Counted from the first letter of the stretch, positions 18,407 through 28,890 are shown. The stretch is 56,843 nt of DNA from Candidatus Nanopelagicales bacterium (GCA_016463095.1 JAEMSA010000001.1:10394-67236), one strand, 5' to 3'. The notes: generated by a model not told the origin, from the letters alone. A program made the numbers and translations.

Positions 18407-19253
18407 TTTTATCCTGTAAGAGAATTGGCATGTTATCGATTAAGCGGGTGTTACCCAGTTTAACGGCAATTAGAATTCTACCCACTATTCCTGTTTTTAG
18501 TTCGGTCAAATCATTGGTCAATATTTCAAGATAATCAATTTCAATTAGATCAGAAGTATTGATAATTTCTGTCACTGTTTTTTTGATCTCAGATTGAGTT
18601 GCACCTTTACTTGCTAGTTGCACTGCTTTTTTTAATGCATCGGGAATCAAATGGGCCACGTTTCTTTGATCAGAAGAGAGGTAAACATTTCTACTGGAAA
18701 GTGCTAAACCGTCAGCTGCTCGTTTAGTTGGTACTGCCAAAATTCCAATTTGTGGATCACGTTTTTGGGCCATCTCGGAAATAAAAATTAATTGTTGAAA
18801 ATCTTTTTCACCAAAGACAGCAACATTTGGTTGCACAATGTCGAACAAACGAGTGACAACTTCGATCACTGCGGCAAAGTGTCCGGGACGACTTCTTCCT
18901 TCCATTATTTCAAATCTTGGATCAGATTCGATATCTAAAGGCCATTGGCCTGGATAAACATCTTCAACACCTGGTGCCCACAAAATGTGTGCCCCGGCAC
19001 TGTGTGCAATTTTTAAATCACTTTCAAGATTCCTAGGATATTTTTCAAAATCTTCTTCTTGTCCAAATTGTTTTGGGTTAACAAAATCACTTACTACTAC
19101 ACACCCGTCTTTGCCCGCAAAATCTTTTGCAGCATCAATTAATGCCCCATGACCTTCGTGAAGTGCTCCCATGGTGGGAACAAGACAAATATTGCTACCT
19201 AAACCATTCATAGCCAAACGAAGTTCAGCATTACCATGAACCAGCAGAGTCAT
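18393..19253 (-). CDS. panC: Pantothenate synthetase
   Basis: Joins pantoate and beta-alanine with ATP. The 286 residues contain LVPTMGALHEGHGALIDAA (HIGH-like motif) near residue 25, FGEKDFQQLIFISEMA and the loop LALSSRNVYLS. In many actinobacteria panD (aspartate decarboxylase, source of beta-alanine) follows panC; here nadB overlaps it, leaving no room. Upstream, 16 bases separate it from the DUF3180 gene. Confidence 0.96.
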   Translation of the reverse strand: MTLLVHGNAELRLAMNGLGSNICLVPTMGALHEGHGALIDAAKDFAGKDGCVVVSDFVNPKQFGQEEDFEKYPRNLESDLKIAHSAGAHILWAPGVEDVYPGQWPLDIESDPRFEIMEGRSRPGHFAAVIEVVTRLFDIVQPNVAVFGEKDFQQLIFISEMAQKRDPQIGILAVPTKRAADGLALSSRNVYLSSDQRNVAHLIPDALKKAVQLASKGATQSEIKKTVTEIINTSDLIEIDYLEILTNDLTELKTGIVGRILIAVKLGNTRLIDNMPILLQDKNDSN

Positions 19254-19269
19254 ATCTGAACTCTATTCT

Positions 19270-19770
19270 TTAGGCAAAAGATGCGTTATCGCCCGGTTTG
19301 TCATCTGAATCTTTTATCCGACAGATCTTTTCTAACCATAACGAAAGTCCAAGCAAGAGTCCACTTAATGCAATTATTATTAGGGCCATAAAAATCCGTG
19401 ACTTTATTGGACTCAGTTCAACATTTGGCAATAAATTCAAAATCATTCCAAAATAAAATCCTAATATCAAACAAGCTGCTCTGCTCCCAGCAAAAGACAA
19501 TGCAACTGTTCGAGCTGCTACCAAAGGATGGGGTGGGGCTTTCCTTTGTGAAATTACTTGATTCTTATCTCTTGCCTCACTCAAACGATTCTTGAAAATA
19601 ATGATCCAATAAAGCAAAGCAAAATTTAATATAGTCAAAGCAATAACGGTGTTGCTGCTTACAGGAAGGTAGGAACTAGTTAAATTTTCATAAATACTGG
19701 TTAAAAAATAACCAACAATCATTGAAATAAACATGAAACTAAGAATGTTTTTTACTGTGGTGGGCTTCAT
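19270..19770 (-). CDS. DUF3180 family membrane protein
   Basis: A 166-residue protein with four membrane segments (about 10-28, 40-58, 98-118 and 125-145). The sequence PPHPLVAARTVALSFAGSRA before the third helix is the recognisable feature of actinobacterial DUF3180, always near folK and panC. Function unknown. Its start overlaps the folK stop by four bases. Confidence 0.82.
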   Translation of the reverse strand: MKPTTVKNILSFMFISMIVGYFLTSIYENLTSSYLPVSSNTVIALTILNFALLYWIIIFKNRLSEARDKNQVISQRKAPPHPLVAARTVALSFAGSRAACLILGFYFGMILNLLPNVELSPIKSRIFMALIIIALSGLLLGLSLWLEKICRIKDSDDKPGDNASFA

Positions 19771-20258
19771 TGATTCACCAGTTTAGTTGGAAAAAGGTTA
19801 ACTCCAGTGCAATCTAACTTTCTTAAGATTTCTTCAATTCTGGTGTCTCCCAGGTTAGCTGCTGGATCTATCTCAACCCAAGGTTTCATGACAAAACATC
19901 TTTCGTGAGCTCTAGGATGGGGTAACACTAAATTTGGACTATTAATTGATTGGCTTTCGAAATCAATTAAATCTAAATCAATTGTTCTTGGACCCCAAGT
20001 TATAGTTCTTTCTCTGCCTAAATTTAATTCAATTATTAATAACTTGAGAAGTAATTCTTCTGCGTTTAATGAGGTTTCCAAACTAATAACTGCATTTAAA
20101 TAGTTATCTTGGGCTGGCCCACCTACAGGAAGAGTTTCATAAACACTAGAAATATTTGTCACTTTAGTTTGACTTATCGCATTGATTTCAATTACCGCAT
20201 TTTGCAAAAAATTAAATCTGTCACCCAGGTTAGATCCTAGAGCAACTATTGCTTTCAT
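19767..20258 (-). CDS. folK: 6-hydroxymethyl-7,8-dihydropterin pyrophosphokinase
   Basis: Transfers pyrophosphate from ATP to hydroxymethyl-dihydropterin before its coupling with p-aminobenzoate by FolP. The 163 residues start with VALGSNLGDRFNFLQNAV and carry the HPPK signature WGPRTIDLDLIDF, followed by LPHPRAHERCFVMKPWVEI. Start overlaps the folB stop by four bases. Confidence 0.96.
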   Translation of the reverse strand: MKAIVALGSNLGDRFNFLQNAVIEINAISQTKVTNISSVYETLPVGGPAQDNYLNAVISLETSLNAEELLLKLLIIELNLGRERTITWGPRTIDLDLIDFESQSINSPNLVLPHPRAHERCFVMKPWVEIDPAANLGDTRIEEILRKLDCTGVNLFPTKLVNQ

Positions 20259-20617
20259 TTCATTCTTTCTACACTCACGCTTACGTCGTCAAATATCACA
20301 TCTAAAGGAGCATTAGGTTTATGCAATGTAACTCTTACTGTTTTAACATCAAATTTTTCAATTATTTTAGTAGCGATATCATCCGCAACTTTTTCAATAA
20401 GATTTTTAGGCTCACCTTCAATTACTTGTTTAGCTATCAGGGCGATTTCTGAATAATTAATTGCGTATTCTATATCATCGGTATCAACTGCTTTATTCGA
20501 TTTGTAAGAAACAGAAATATCAACGATAAATTCTTGACCTTTTTTTCTTTCTTTTTTTAATACCCCGTGATATCCATACACTTTGAGCCCAGTGAGCGTA
20601 ATTTTGTCTACAGCCAT
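20255..20617 (-). CDS. folB: Dihydroneopterin aldolase
   Basis: Cleaves dihydroneopterin to hydroxymethyl-dihydropterin and glycolaldehyde. The 120-residue protein has ITLTGLKVYGYHGVLKKER at the N-terminus and LIEKVADDIATKIIEKF and VTLHKPNAP in the body, all typical of FolB. It overlaps folP by one base and folK by four. Confidence 0.95.
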   Translation of the reverse strand: MAVDKITLTGLKVYGYHGVLKKERKKGQEFIVDISVSYKSNKAVDTDDIEYAINYSEIALIAKQVIEGEPKNLIEKVADDIATKIIEKFDVKTVRVTLHKPNAPLDVIFDDVSVSVERMK

Positions 20618-21477
20618 CAGGTTTCCTTAACTAGGTTCATTATTTTAACTGCTGCTGAACTAGCCGAAACATCATGCACCCGAACTGCCCAGGCGCCATT
20701 CAAAGAAACATAAGAAGTGATTATCGAAGTGGCAATGTCTCTATCCTTTGGTTCCAAGGATCCCCGGGGGATTGCAAAATCGGTCAAGAATCTCTTTCGA
20801 GAGGCTCCAATGTAAATTGGCAGATTTAGGTGATGTAATTCGTTGAATTTTTTCAATATTTCCCAGTTATGTTCTGGGTTTTTTGCAAAACCTAAACCAG
20901 GATCAATCACAATTTTATTTCTATCTATTCCAGATTTTATGGCGTTATCCACTTGAATTTGAATTTCGTTTACTACTTCTGTGACAACATCGGAATAAGT
21001 TGCTAAATTATCCATCACTGTTGAGTGTCCACGCCAATGCATTAGGACGTAGGGAACATTTAAATCTGCAACACATTTATGCATATTTTCATCAGCCAAA
21101 CCCCCACTGACGTCATTTACCATTTGCGCTCCAGCATTAACCGCTACTAAAGCTGTTTCACTATTCATTGTGTCAATGCTGGTAATAATTCCTAAACTAG
21201 TTAATTCTTTAATTACTGGAATTACTCTTTTTTGTTCTTCCAAAGTTGTTATTCGTGAAGCACCAGGTCTAGTGGACTCACCACCTACGTCAATTAAATC
21301 TGCCCCGTTTTGTATTAAATCTTGTGCATATTTGACTGCAGCATTGGTATCACTAAATAATCCCCCGTCAGAAAAAGAATCAGGAGTTACATTTAAAACA
21401 CCAACTACTAAGCATCTATTCAGCTTCGCCAATGTTGGTGAAAGACCTGCTGGTTGGCGGCGTGAGCCTTGACTCAT
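20617..21477 (-). CDS. folP: Dihydropteroate synthase
   Basis: Couples dihydropterin pyrophosphate with p-aminobenzoate; the target of sulfonamides. The 286-residue TIM barrel has [38 protein letters not shown] and [14 protein letters not shown], all conserved. It overlaps folE upstream by ATGA. The presence of folE, P, B and K together indicates a near-complete folate route in one operon. Confidence 0.97.
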   Translation of the reverse strand: MSQGSRRQPAGLSPTLAKLNRCLVVGVLNVTPDSFSDGGLFSDTNAAVKYAQDLIQNGADLIDVGGESTRPGASRITTLEEQKRVIPVIKELTSLGIITSIDTMNSETALVAVNAGAQMVNDVSGGLADENMHKCVADLNVPYVLMHWRGHSTVMDNLATYSDVVTEVVNEIQIQVDNAIKSGIDRNKIVIDPGLGFAKNPEHNWEILKKFNELHHLNLPIYIGASRKRFLTDFAIPRGSLEPKDRDIATSIITSYVSLNGAWAVRVHDVSASSAAVKIMNLVKET

Positions 21478-22109
21478 GAGTTATGGGAGATAAGTGTTAA
21501 TGCTTCGTGTCTGAGAGCTGGATCTTCTAATTTTCCGCGCACAACTGAGGTGGTAGTTTTCGATCCTGGTTTATTCACTCCGCGCATACTCATACAAAAA
21601 TGTTCACATTCAATAACCACAATCACACCTTGTGGTTTAAGAATTCTCATCAATGCATCTGCGACTTGAGAAGTTAATCTTTCTTGAACTTGTGGTCGCT
21701 TAGCATAAACATCAATCAATCGAGCTAATTTTGACAAACCAGTTATTTGGCCATTGTTATTGGGAATATAGCCAACACTAGCTTTGCCCACAAAGGGTAA
21801 TAGGTGATGTTCGCACACAGAAAAAATATCAATATTTTTAACAATTACTAATTCATTATGATTTAAATCAAAAGTTGTTGCTAGTACATCCTCTGGTCTT
21901 TCATAAAGTCCGGCAAACATTTCTTTATAAGCTCGGGCAACCCTTGCTGGTGTGTCTTGTAATCCATCTCTATCTGGATCTTCACCTATAGCAATTATAA
22001 TTTCCCTGATTGCATTTTCAATTTTTTGTTGATCAAAGTTTTGTCTTTGAGCAGGATCAATATCTGCTAAAGGATCAGCATTTGGACTGATACGAGTTTT
22101 TTCATTCAT
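21474..22109 (-). CDS. folE: GTP cyclohydrolase I
   Basis: Converts GTP to dihydroneopterin triphosphate. The 211-residue protein has the zinc-binding [18 protein letters not shown] near residue 113 and [11 protein letters not shown] near 183. It begins six bases after the ftsH stop. Zinc ligands and catalytic histidines are in place, so it is the standard type IA enzyme. Confidence 0.97.
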   Translation of the reverse strand: MNEKTRISPNADPLADIDPAQRQNFDQQKIENAIREIIIAIGEDPDRDGLQDTPARVARAYKEMFAGLYERPEDVLATTFDLNHNELVIVKNIDIFSVCEHHLLPFVGKASVGYIPNNNGQITGLSKLARLIDVYAKRPQVQERLTSQVADALMRILKPQGVIVVIECEHFCMSMRGVNKPGSKTTTSVVRGKLEDPALRHEALTLISHNS

Positions 22110-22115
22110 AATGTT

Positions 22116-24122
22116 TTATTTATTTTTTGAATTTTTTACTTCGTTGGCTACTGCCCCACTTGATTTCTGTGTCTGACTTGGGTGCTCCAATGATGCTTTA
22201 GTGTCCTCGGGTTTGACTAAACGAACCGGTGCTTTAACAGGACCTTTTTTAGATGGTTTGCGTTTATTTGAACCAGTCCAAGCCGGGCGATTAGGGCTAC
22301 GCTTTAGTTTTTCAAATATTTTTGCAACTTCTTCTTTATCAAGTGTTTCTTTTTCAAGAAGTTCAACAACTAATTTATCTAAAGTTGCTCGGTTTAAATC
22401 AAGAATTGCATAAGCTTCATGATGGGCGTTATCAATGAGTTTTCTAACTTCTTCATCAATCGCTGCTGCCACATCTTCAGAATAATCTCTTTGATGATTT
22501 AAATCTCTACCTAAGAAAACGTCTCTTCCTTCAGTACCATATTTTATGGCACCTAATCTTTCAGTCATGCCATATTGAGTAACCATGGCTTTAGCAACAC
22601 CTGTAGCTTTTTCAATGTCATTTGATGCACCAGTTGTTGGATCATGAAACACCATTTCTTCAGCAGCACGACCACCCAACATGTAAGCAAGTTGATCAAG
22701 CATTTGATTTCTGGTTGTTGAATAGGAGTCTTGTTCCGGTAAAACCATGGTGTAACCAAGAGCTCTACCTCTTGGCAAAATTGTAATTTTATGAACTGGA
22801 TCAGTGTTAGGAAGTGCGGCAGCAACTAATGCATGTCCACCTTCGTGATAAGCAGTAATTAATCTTTCTTTGTCATTCATTAATCTGGTTCGTTTTTGTG
22901 GACCAGCAATTACTCGATCAATTGCTTCATCAACAATTAGGGCATCAATAAATTTCTTTCCGGTACGAGCAGTCAACAAAGCAGCTTCGTTAAGTACGTT
23001 TGCTAAATCTGCTCCAGTAAAACCGGGGGTTCTTTTGGCAAAATCATGCAGATTCACATCATCTGCAATTGGTTTACCTTTAGCGTGAACTTGTAAAATC
23101 TTTTCACGACCCTTTAAGTCTGGTCTTTCCACAGCAATTTGTCGATCAAATCTTCCTGGACGTAGTAATGCTGGATCTAAAACATCTGGTCTGTTAGTTG
23201 CCGCAATAAGAATAACTCCGACGTTTACATCGAAACCATCCATTTCAACAAGTAGCTGATTTAAAGTTTGTTCACGTTCATCATGTCCGCCACCTAAACC
23301 TGCGCCACGTTGTCTTCCTACTGCATCAATTTCGTCAACGAAAATAATTGCCGGTGCTGCTGCTTTTGCTTGTTCAAATAAATCTCTAACTCTACTTGCT
23401 CCAACTCCGACAAACATTTCTACGAAATCTGAACCAGAGATTGAAAAGAATGGAACACCAGCTTCACCAGCTACTGCTCTTGCTAAAAGTGTTTTACCAG
23501 TTCCAGGAGGTCCATAAAGTAGAACACCTTTGGGAATTTTGGCACCAACTGCTTGAAATTTTGCAGGCTCAGCTAAGAATTCTTTTATTTCTTCTAACTC
23601 TTCAACAGCTTCTTCTGCGCCAGCAACATCAGAAAATGTGGTCTTAGGCATGTCTTTGTTGATGGATCTTGCTTTTGCTTTACCAAAATTCATTACTCGA
23701 TTTCCGCCTTGCATTTGTCCCATGAAGAAAAAGAGTAAGAAAATAACTAACGCAATAGGTAACAATGAGAACAGCAAGCTAACCAAGAAGTTGTCTTTAG
23801 GAACTACTGTGTCGTATCCATCTTGCGCAATACTGCCTCGTTCGACTTTTGCTTGTAAGAGTTCTTGTAATTGAACACCCTGACCTGTGATGTAATCAGC
23901 TTTTGCTTTCTTGTCGTCCTTAAAAATAATTTCTATTCTTTGATCGCGATCAATTAATTTGACACTTTTAACCTGATCTTTTTGGATAGCTAAAACAGCT
24001 TGGGAAGTAGTAATTGTTTCTGGAGCAGTAGAGGAAGACAGAACATTGCTTCCTAATAAGACCAAAGTGATTGCAACAGTGATCCAGAAAAGTGGACCTC
24101 TAAAAAACTTAGTTGCTTTCAT
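22116..24122 (-). CDS. ftsH: Membrane ATP-dependent zinc metalloprotease FtsH
   Basis: FtsH degrades damaged membrane proteins and some soluble regulators. The 668 residues have a first membrane helix at about 11-29, an external domain, a second helix at about 113-134, the AAA module with Walker A GPPGTGKT (204-211), [17 protein letters not shown], the second region of homology [21 protein letters not shown], and zinc motif HEGGH near 427. The tail from about 605 is basic and disordered, as in other actinobacterial FtsH. The ribosome site lies unusually far upstream (see the leader entry). Confidence 0.97.
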   Translation of the reverse strand: MKATKFFRGPLFWITVAITLVLLGSNVLSSSTAPETITTSQAVLAIQKDQVKSVKLIDRDQRIEIIFKDDKKAKADYITGQGVQLQELLQAKVERGSIAQDGYDTVVPKDNFLVSLLFSLLPIALVIFLLFFFMGQMQGGNRVMNFGKAKARSINKDMPKTTFSDVAGAEEAVEELEEIKEFLAEPAKFQAVGAKIPKGVLLYGPPGTGKTLLARAVAGEAGVPFFSISGSDFVEMFVGVGASRVRDLFEQAKAAAPAIIFVDEIDAVGRQRGAGLGGGHDEREQTLNQLLVEMDGFDVNVGVILIAATNRPDVLDPALLRPGRFDRQIAVERPDLKGREKILQVHAKGKPIADDVNLHDFAKRTPGFTGADLANVLNEAALLTARTGKKFIDALIVDEAIDRVIAGPQKRTRLMNDKERLITAYHEGGHALVAAALPNTDPVHKITILPRGRALGYTMVLPEQDSYSTTRNQMLDQLAYMLGGRAAEEMVFHDPTTGASNDIEKATGVAKAMVTQYGMTERLGAIKYGTEGRDVFLGRDLNHQRDYSEDVAAAIDEEVRKLIDNAHHEAYAILDLNRATLDKLVVELLEKETLDKEEVAKIFEKLKRSPNRPAWTGSNKRKPSKKGPVKAPVRLVKPEDTKASLEHPSQTQKSSGAVANEVKNSKNK

Positions 24123-24155
24123 CTATTTGTAGGGTTTAAAAACCCCATCCTCCGT
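24123..24155 (-). promoter_or_regulatory. ftsH leader: distant Shine-Dalgarno and small hairpin
   Basis: On the minus strand GGAGG lies 26 bases before the only possible ftsH ATG, and an in-frame TAG directly before that ATG rules out a longer protein. GGGTT-loop-AACCC between them can form a small stem. Folding it would bring the ribosome site to about 12 bases from the start. This is read from sequence; a control function is speculation. Confidence 0.4.
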
Positions 24156-24202
24156 AACAGCTGGGTGATTGGCAAATTTGCCCTCACCTTTGATGTTACG
24201 CG

Positions 24203-24763
24203 TTAGGACTTTTGGGTGTACACGTCTGGGTGCAAAGTGGCGATGGAACGTAAATTTCTGTACTTCTCTGCATAATCCAAGCCATAACCAATCACAAATT
24301 CATTCGGGATATCAAAACCCACATATTTAGGTTCTACGTGAATTTTTAGTGCGTCTGGTTTTCTCAGCAGCGTAAAAATTTCAACTGAGGCGGGGCCTCT
24401 GGTAGATAAGTTATTTTTAAGCCATGAAAGTGTTAAACCAGAATCCAAGATGTCTTCAACAATTAAGACATGTCTATTTTCGATGTCGGTATCTAAATCT
24501 TTCAATATTCTTACCACCCCTGTTGAGGTAGTTCCGTGTCCGTAAGTAGAAACGGCCATCCAATCCATTTCTAAATGTCTTGATAAATGGCGACTTAAAT
24601 CAGCCATACACATAACTGCACCTTTAAGCACTCCGACTAGAAGTAAATCTTTACCTTCATAATCTTTCTCAATAAGTTTTGCTATTTCTCCAAGTTTGTT
24701 ATCTATGTCTTGTTCACTAACTACTTCTCTGACTACTTCATTTTGAATATCTTGAATTTTCAT
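24203..24763 (-). CDS. hpt: Hypoxanthine phosphoribosyltransferase
   Basis: Salvages hypoxanthine or guanine with PRPP. The 186-residue protein has the PRPP motif HVLIVEDILDSGLTLSWL near residue 97, LLVGVLKGAVMCMADLSRHL near 42, and FVIGYGLDYAEKYRNL in the base-binding region near 155. AAAGGA precedes the ATG. Order tilS-hpt-ftsH is standard in bacteria: the genes before it on this strand are dac and tilS. Confidence 0.96.
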   Translation of the reverse strand: MKIQDIQNEVVREVVSEQDIDNKLGEIAKLIEKDYEGKDLLLVGVLKGAVMCMADLSRHLSRHLEMDWMAVSTYGHGTTSTGVVRILKDLDTDIENRHVLIVEDILDSGLTLSWLKNNLSTRGPASVEIFTLLRKPDALKIHVEPKYVGFDIPNEFVIGYGLDYAEKYRNLRSIATLHPDVYTQKS

Positions 24764-24779
24764 TATTTCCTTTGGAGTA

Positions 24780-25757
24780 TTAGTGCTTGGATACTTGGAA
24801 TCTTAATGTTGCATCAACTCTGGTTGCTTGAATGAAACCTGGTAAATCCACATTTCCTTGCCCATGCCAATTCTTAACAAGAGCATCAATAGCCTCAACG
24901 TGTTCGAATGAAAAAGGTCCCGGGTGCACTCCTGAGGCAATGCCACTAATTCTAATGACTCTAGTTCTGATTGCTTCGGGAAGTTTTTCTAGTTCACTGA
25001 TCTTTAAGCCATTAGTTTTCACATCTGGTTGAGAATCCACAAATTGATGAGCTAAATCCTCAAGAGCTTGATTATCAACTCTTAGTAGCTGAGCAGTTTT
25101 ATCTAATGAACTAATGGCGCCTTCCCCTAATACTTCAATTAGTTTAGGCATGAGTTCTTGTCTAACTTTTACTCTCAAGAATTGATTATCCACATTGGCT
25201 GGATCTTGCCATGCTTTCATTCCGATTAGATCTAATGAATCGTGAACTTGTTTTTTTCTTAAATGTAAAAATGGTCTTAAATACTTTCCGGAGACAGCTG
25301 TCATCCCAGAAAGTGATTTGGCACCACTTCCTCGGGAGAGTCTCATTAAAACTGTTTCTGCTTGATCATCTTGGGTATGAGCAAGCAGAATTGCTTTAGC
25401 GTTTGTTTCGTGCAAAACATTTTCAAAAGCTTCGTAACGAGAAACTCGAGCGGCAGCTTCTAAGCCTTCATTAGTTTGTTCAACATTTACTTTCTTGATA
25501 ATTACTTCATCGATTCCTAGTTCTTCACATTGTTTTTTAGCATTTAAGGCAACTTCATTTGATTTAGAAAACAATTGATGGTCCACAATAATCACACCAG
25601 TTTTTAGATCTAATCTTTTGCCTACCACTGCTGTGGTCCAAGCCAGTGCTAGTGAATCTGCTCCACCTGAACAGCCAACAAAAACAAAATCTCCAGCTTC
25701 AAAATCTTTTAATAGATTTTGAACTGCGTTTTGCAATTCAATTGGAGGAGTTGTCAT
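24780..25757 (-). CDS. tilS: tRNA(Ile)-lysidine synthetase
   Basis: Modifies C34 of tRNA-Ile(CAU) to lysidine so that it reads AUA. The 325-residue N-type PP-loop ATPase has GCSGGADSLALAW near residue 28, IIVDHQLFSKSNEVA and LLAHTQDDQAETVLMRLSRG, all typical. It lacks the long C-terminal domains of the E. coli enzyme, as is usual in actinobacteria. It overlaps the carboxypeptidase stop by ATGA. Confidence 0.95.
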   Translation of the reverse strand: MTTPPIELQNAVQNLLKDFEAGDFVFVGCSGGADSLALAWTTAVVGKRLDLKTGVIIVDHQLFSKSNEVALNAKKQCEELGIDEVIIKKVNVEQTNEGLEAAARVSRYEAFENVLHETNAKAILLAHTQDDQAETVLMRLSRGSGAKSLSGMTAVSGKYLRPFLHLRKKQVHDSLDLIGMKAWQDPANVDNQFLRVKVRQELMPKLIEVLGEGAISSLDKTAQLLRVDNQALEDLAHQFVDSQPDVKTNGLKISELEKLPEAIRTRVIRISGIASGVHPGPFSFEHVEAIDALVKNWHGQGNVDLPGFIQATRVDATLRFQVSKH

Positions 25758-27121
25758 TTAGTAGGGGCGCAATTACATTCTGCTAATTCATTAAGCAAAT
25801 TATCAATAGCTTCTCTAACATTTTCTGGTTCTTCAACTCTGTTAACTAGAATTGCAAATGAAAGAAATACATTATCTTTAGTGGTGATTGTTCCTGCTAA
25901 AGTTATTACTCTGTTTAAAGATCCTGTTTTTGCTCTGACCACACCTCGGCCCGCAGAATTATTTTCATCGAATCTTTTCTTCATAGTTCCCAAACCATGA
26001 CCAGTGGGCAGTCCTGTAAATACAGACCAAGGATCAGGAGTGATTGGCAAAATTGGAGTAATCATAAATTTTGAAGTTTCACCTTTATTAACTTTGGTGA
26101 TTACCGGGTTTTTGATACTCTTATAAATTATTTCGCTTAAATCTGATGGAGAAATTTTATTTGATCTACTCAAACCACTTGCATCGGTGATTGCATTATC
26201 AACACTTGAAATACCTAACAGTTCAACATCCTTAAGCACTAATTCAGTTGCAGCCTTTGTGGAAGGATCATTTTCTGATACCAGTGAAGTTACTCGAGCA
26301 AGAATTTCTGCATCTTGATTATTTGAAATCATTAATGTGTCTTCAATAAGTTGTGAGACTGATTTGGAGTATTGGGTAGATAGTTCAAACGCATCTTTAG
26401 GAGCATTTTTTCTGTTAACGAAACCATTAACTTTAATGTTGTTCTTAATTAGATAGAATGCAAATTTTTGCCCAGTTGTAATACTTGGATCTACCGGTGC
26501 TTTAGCTGGCGCACTGGGGTCATCAATATTCAAAGCTGAAATTAAATGAATTTCGCTGCTTTGAAAATACGTATCTTCCCAGTCAGCTGGTCTTTGTAGT
26601 GGACCAAGAATTGCATCATCGATAAACACATTGACTTCAAAAACGTTGAACTCTTTTAATTTTTGTGCAGTTTCTTTTGCTAAATCTGCTAAGTCTGCTT
26701 GAGTGGGGTTACTTTCAGTTCCAAGTTGCGGATCTGCTCCGCCCACTAAATAAACATTATTGTTTAAATATTTTACTTTTGTCACAAATCTGGCATCGGG
26801 ATCAAGAGTGATTGCTGTACTAGCTGCGGTATATAACTTTGTAAGGGAAGCGGGCAGCATCGAATTTTGGGCATTACTTTCAAACAAAATTGTTCCATCA
26901 GTATTGTCTCGAATTGAAATTCCATATCCGGTAGAAAAAAGTCGATTACTTAATTGGCTAGTGATCAGGTTTTCAATTGCTGTTTTATCACCCTTCACAT
27001 ATTTTGATGGCTCTAAAACTGAACTGGCTAATTCATTGTTTTCAACAGCTGCACCTGGAAAAGGGTTGAGCGCTGCGAGCAAAGCAAGAGTAAGAATTAG
27101 CGAAATTTTCTTTGTGCTCAT
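25754..27121 (-). CDS. dacB: D-alanyl-D-alanine carboxypeptidase/endopeptidase (PBP4, DacB type)
   Basis: Trims or cuts peptidoglycan cross-links outside the membrane. The 455 residues start with a signal peptide (about 1-25). Penicillin-binding motifs are visible: SLTK with S92 and K95, SNN in MISNNQDAEILARV, and KTGSL near residue 395. A DacB-type insertion lies between the first two motifs. In mycobacteria the same gene (Rv3627c position) lies next to tilS and ppa; here the divergent neighbour is an MFS exporter and ppa is not present. Confidence 0.92.
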   Translation of the reverse strand: MSTKKISLILTLALLAALNPFPGAAVENNELASSVLEPSKYVKGDKTAIENLITSQLSNRLFSTGYGISIRDNTDGTILFESNAQNSMLPASLTKLYTAASTAITLDPDARFVTKVKYLNNNVYLVGGADPQLGTESNPTQADLADLAKETAQKLKEFNVFEVNVFIDDAILGPLQRPADWEDTYFQSSEIHLISALNIDDPSAPAKAPVDPSITTGQKFAFYLIKNNIKVNGFVNRKNAPKDAFELSTQYSKSVSQLIEDTLMISNNQDAEILARVTSLVSENDPSTKAATELVLKDVELLGISSVDNAITDASGLSRSNKISPSDLSEIIYKSIKNPVITKVNKGETSKFMITPILPITPDPWSVFTGLPTGHGLGTMKKRFDENNSAGRGVVRAKTGSLNRVITLAGTITTKDNVFLSFAILVNRVEEPENVREAIDNLLNELAECNCAPTK

Positions 27122-27242
27122 AACTCAATATTAAGTCACTTGTGAGCACAGAAAGATTGCTGAGTAAAAATATGCCCTTGACCTAGCCAGAACTTAGAGC
27201 AATCCAGCCTCACTGAGCCATCTTCTCTATATACATAGCAAG

Positions 27243-28886
27243 ATGTGCAACATGAGTGAATATTCCGCAAGTAAAGACCAATCAAATACCTACCTAGATC
27301 ACAAAGAAGTAGTACCAATCCTTGTGGGACTTATGTTGGGACTTTTCTTAGCTGCGCTAGATCAAACAATTGTTGCAACCGCAATTAGAACAATTGGTGA
27401 TGATCTCAAAGGTTTATCAATTCAAGCTTGGGCAACCACTGCTTATTTGATTACTTCCACAATTACAACTCCGTTATACGGAAAATTAAGCGACATTTTT
27501 GGTCGCAAACCGTTATTTGTTTGGGCCATTTCAATATTTATTGTCGGTTCTGCATTGAGTGCTTTTGCGTTCTCTATGTACCAATTAGCAGTATTTAGAG
27601 CAATTCAAGGTTTAGGTGCAGGTGGCTTATTCACCTTGGCCTTAGCAATTATTGGTGACATAGTTCCTCCCAGAGAAAGATCTAAGTATCAAGGTTATTT
27701 CATTGCAGTGTTTGGTTCATCAAGTGTGATTGGGCCAATCGTTGGAGGATTTCTTGCCGGACAAGAATCAATTCTTGGCTTAACTGGTTGGCGTTGGGTT
27801 TTCTTTGTAAACGTTCCAATTGGTTTAGTTGCATTGTTTGTTGTTAGCAGAACTCTTCACATTCCAAACTTTCAAAGAGTAAATCACGCAATTGATTGGT
27901 GGGGTGCTGTTTCTTTATCTACTGGATTAGTCCCTCTACTGCTAGTTGCTCAAGAAGGACGAATTTGGGGTTGGACAAGTAGCAATTCAATAATTTGCTA
28001 TGTAATAGGAATTATCAGCTTGCTACTTTTTGTTTATTTTGAAAACAGAATGCAAGATGAGGCATTGTTACCACTTCGTTTGTTTAAAGACAAAACATTT
28101 TCACTTATTGCAGTAATCGGTGTAATTACCGGTGCGGGCATGTTTGGTGGATTAGCAATGTTGCCACTTTATTTACAAATTGTTGGAGGATCTTCTCCCA
28201 CAAAAGCAGGACTTGAGTTATTACCACTGACTTTTGGAATAATGAGTGGTTCTATTTTCTCAGGCATCTTAATTTCAAAGACAGGAAAATACAAAATATT
28301 GCCTGTTGCTGGAACTATTCTCTTGACTATTTCCTTAGCTTTGATGACAACCTTTAACGCTGATACTTCGTATTGGTGGATTGCTGTCTTGTCATATGCA
28401 TTTGGACTAGGACTAGGTGGCGTATTACAGCCATTAGTAATTGCAGTTCAAAATGCGGTTTCTATGAAAGATCTTGGAGTTGCAACTTCTTCGGTCACAC
28501 TATTTAGACAACTTGGAGCAACAGTGGGAACTGCGGCTTTTATTTCTATTTTGTTTGGAAAAGTTGGCAAAGAAACCACAACTTCCTTTGCTGCAGCAGT
28601 TGCGCAACCTGAATACCAAAAAGCATTACAAGATCCTGCTAACGCAGAGACTGTGGGCTTATTGCAAGCAGTGCAATCTTCTCCTAGTGGATTTGATGAC
28701 ACTTCTTGGTTAGCTAGTGCTAATCGAGTTTTGATTCATCCGATCTTGGAAGGTTTCGCTAATTCCATGTCACTGGTGTTCTTTGTGGGTGCAATTGTGG
28801 TCTCATTCTCTATAATTTTTGCGGTCATGTTGCCCAACAACAAATTAAAAGAACGTGGACAAAGTGCAGCAGATGCTGCACACTAA
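27243..28886 (+). CDS. MFS transporter, DHA2 family (14 membrane segments)
   Basis: Proton-driven exporter of the EmrB/QacA type, 547 residues with about 14 hydrophobic helices. DQTIVATAIRTIGDDLKG in helix 1 and YGKLSDIFGRKPLFVWAI in loop 2-3 are the drug:H+ antiporter 2 signatures, and GPIVGGFLAG is the antiporter motif of helix 5. Substrate unknown. The ATG at 27243 or a second at 27252 may be used; neither has a clear ribosome site. It stands in a divergent position beside dacB and is followed after four bases by a LysE-type gene, so the two may be one transcript. Confidence 0.9.
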   Translation: MCNMSEYSASKDQSNTYLDHKEVVPILVGLMLGLFLAALDQTIVATAIRTIGDDLKGLSIQAWATTAYLITSTITTPLYGKLSDIFGRKPLFVWAISIFIVGSALSAFAFSMYQLAVFRAIQGLGAGGLFTLALAIIGDIVPPRERSKYQGYFIAVFGSSSVIGPIVGGFLAGQESILGLTGWRWVFFVNVPIGLVALFVVSRTLHIPNFQRVNHAIDWWGAVSLSTGLVPLLLVAQEGRIWGWTSSNSIICYVIGIISLLLFVYFENRMQDEALLPLRLFKDKTFSLIAVIGVITGAGMFGGLAMLPLYLQIVGGSSPTKAGLELLPLTFGIMSGSIFSGILISKTGKYKILPVAGTILLTISLALMTTFNADTSYWWIAVLSYAFGLGLGGVLQPLVIAVQNAVSMKDLGVATSSVTLFRQLGATVGTAAFISILFGKVGKETTTSFAAAVAQPEYQKALQDPANAETVGLLQAVQSSPSGFDDTSWLASANRVLIHPILEGFANSMSLVFFVGAIVVSFSIIFAVMLPNNKLKERGQSAADAAH

Positions 28887-28890
28887 TTAA

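Noticed and set aside
24171-24182. GGCAAATTTGCC palindrome between hpt and ftsH as an operator
   Set aside because: A 12-base palindrome alone, with no matching regulator or second copy noticed, is not enough.
27138-27152. TGTGAGCACA-like palindrome upstream of dacB as a Rex site
   Set aside because: The Rex pattern needs TTGTG-N8-CACAA; here the half sites are only two bases apart.
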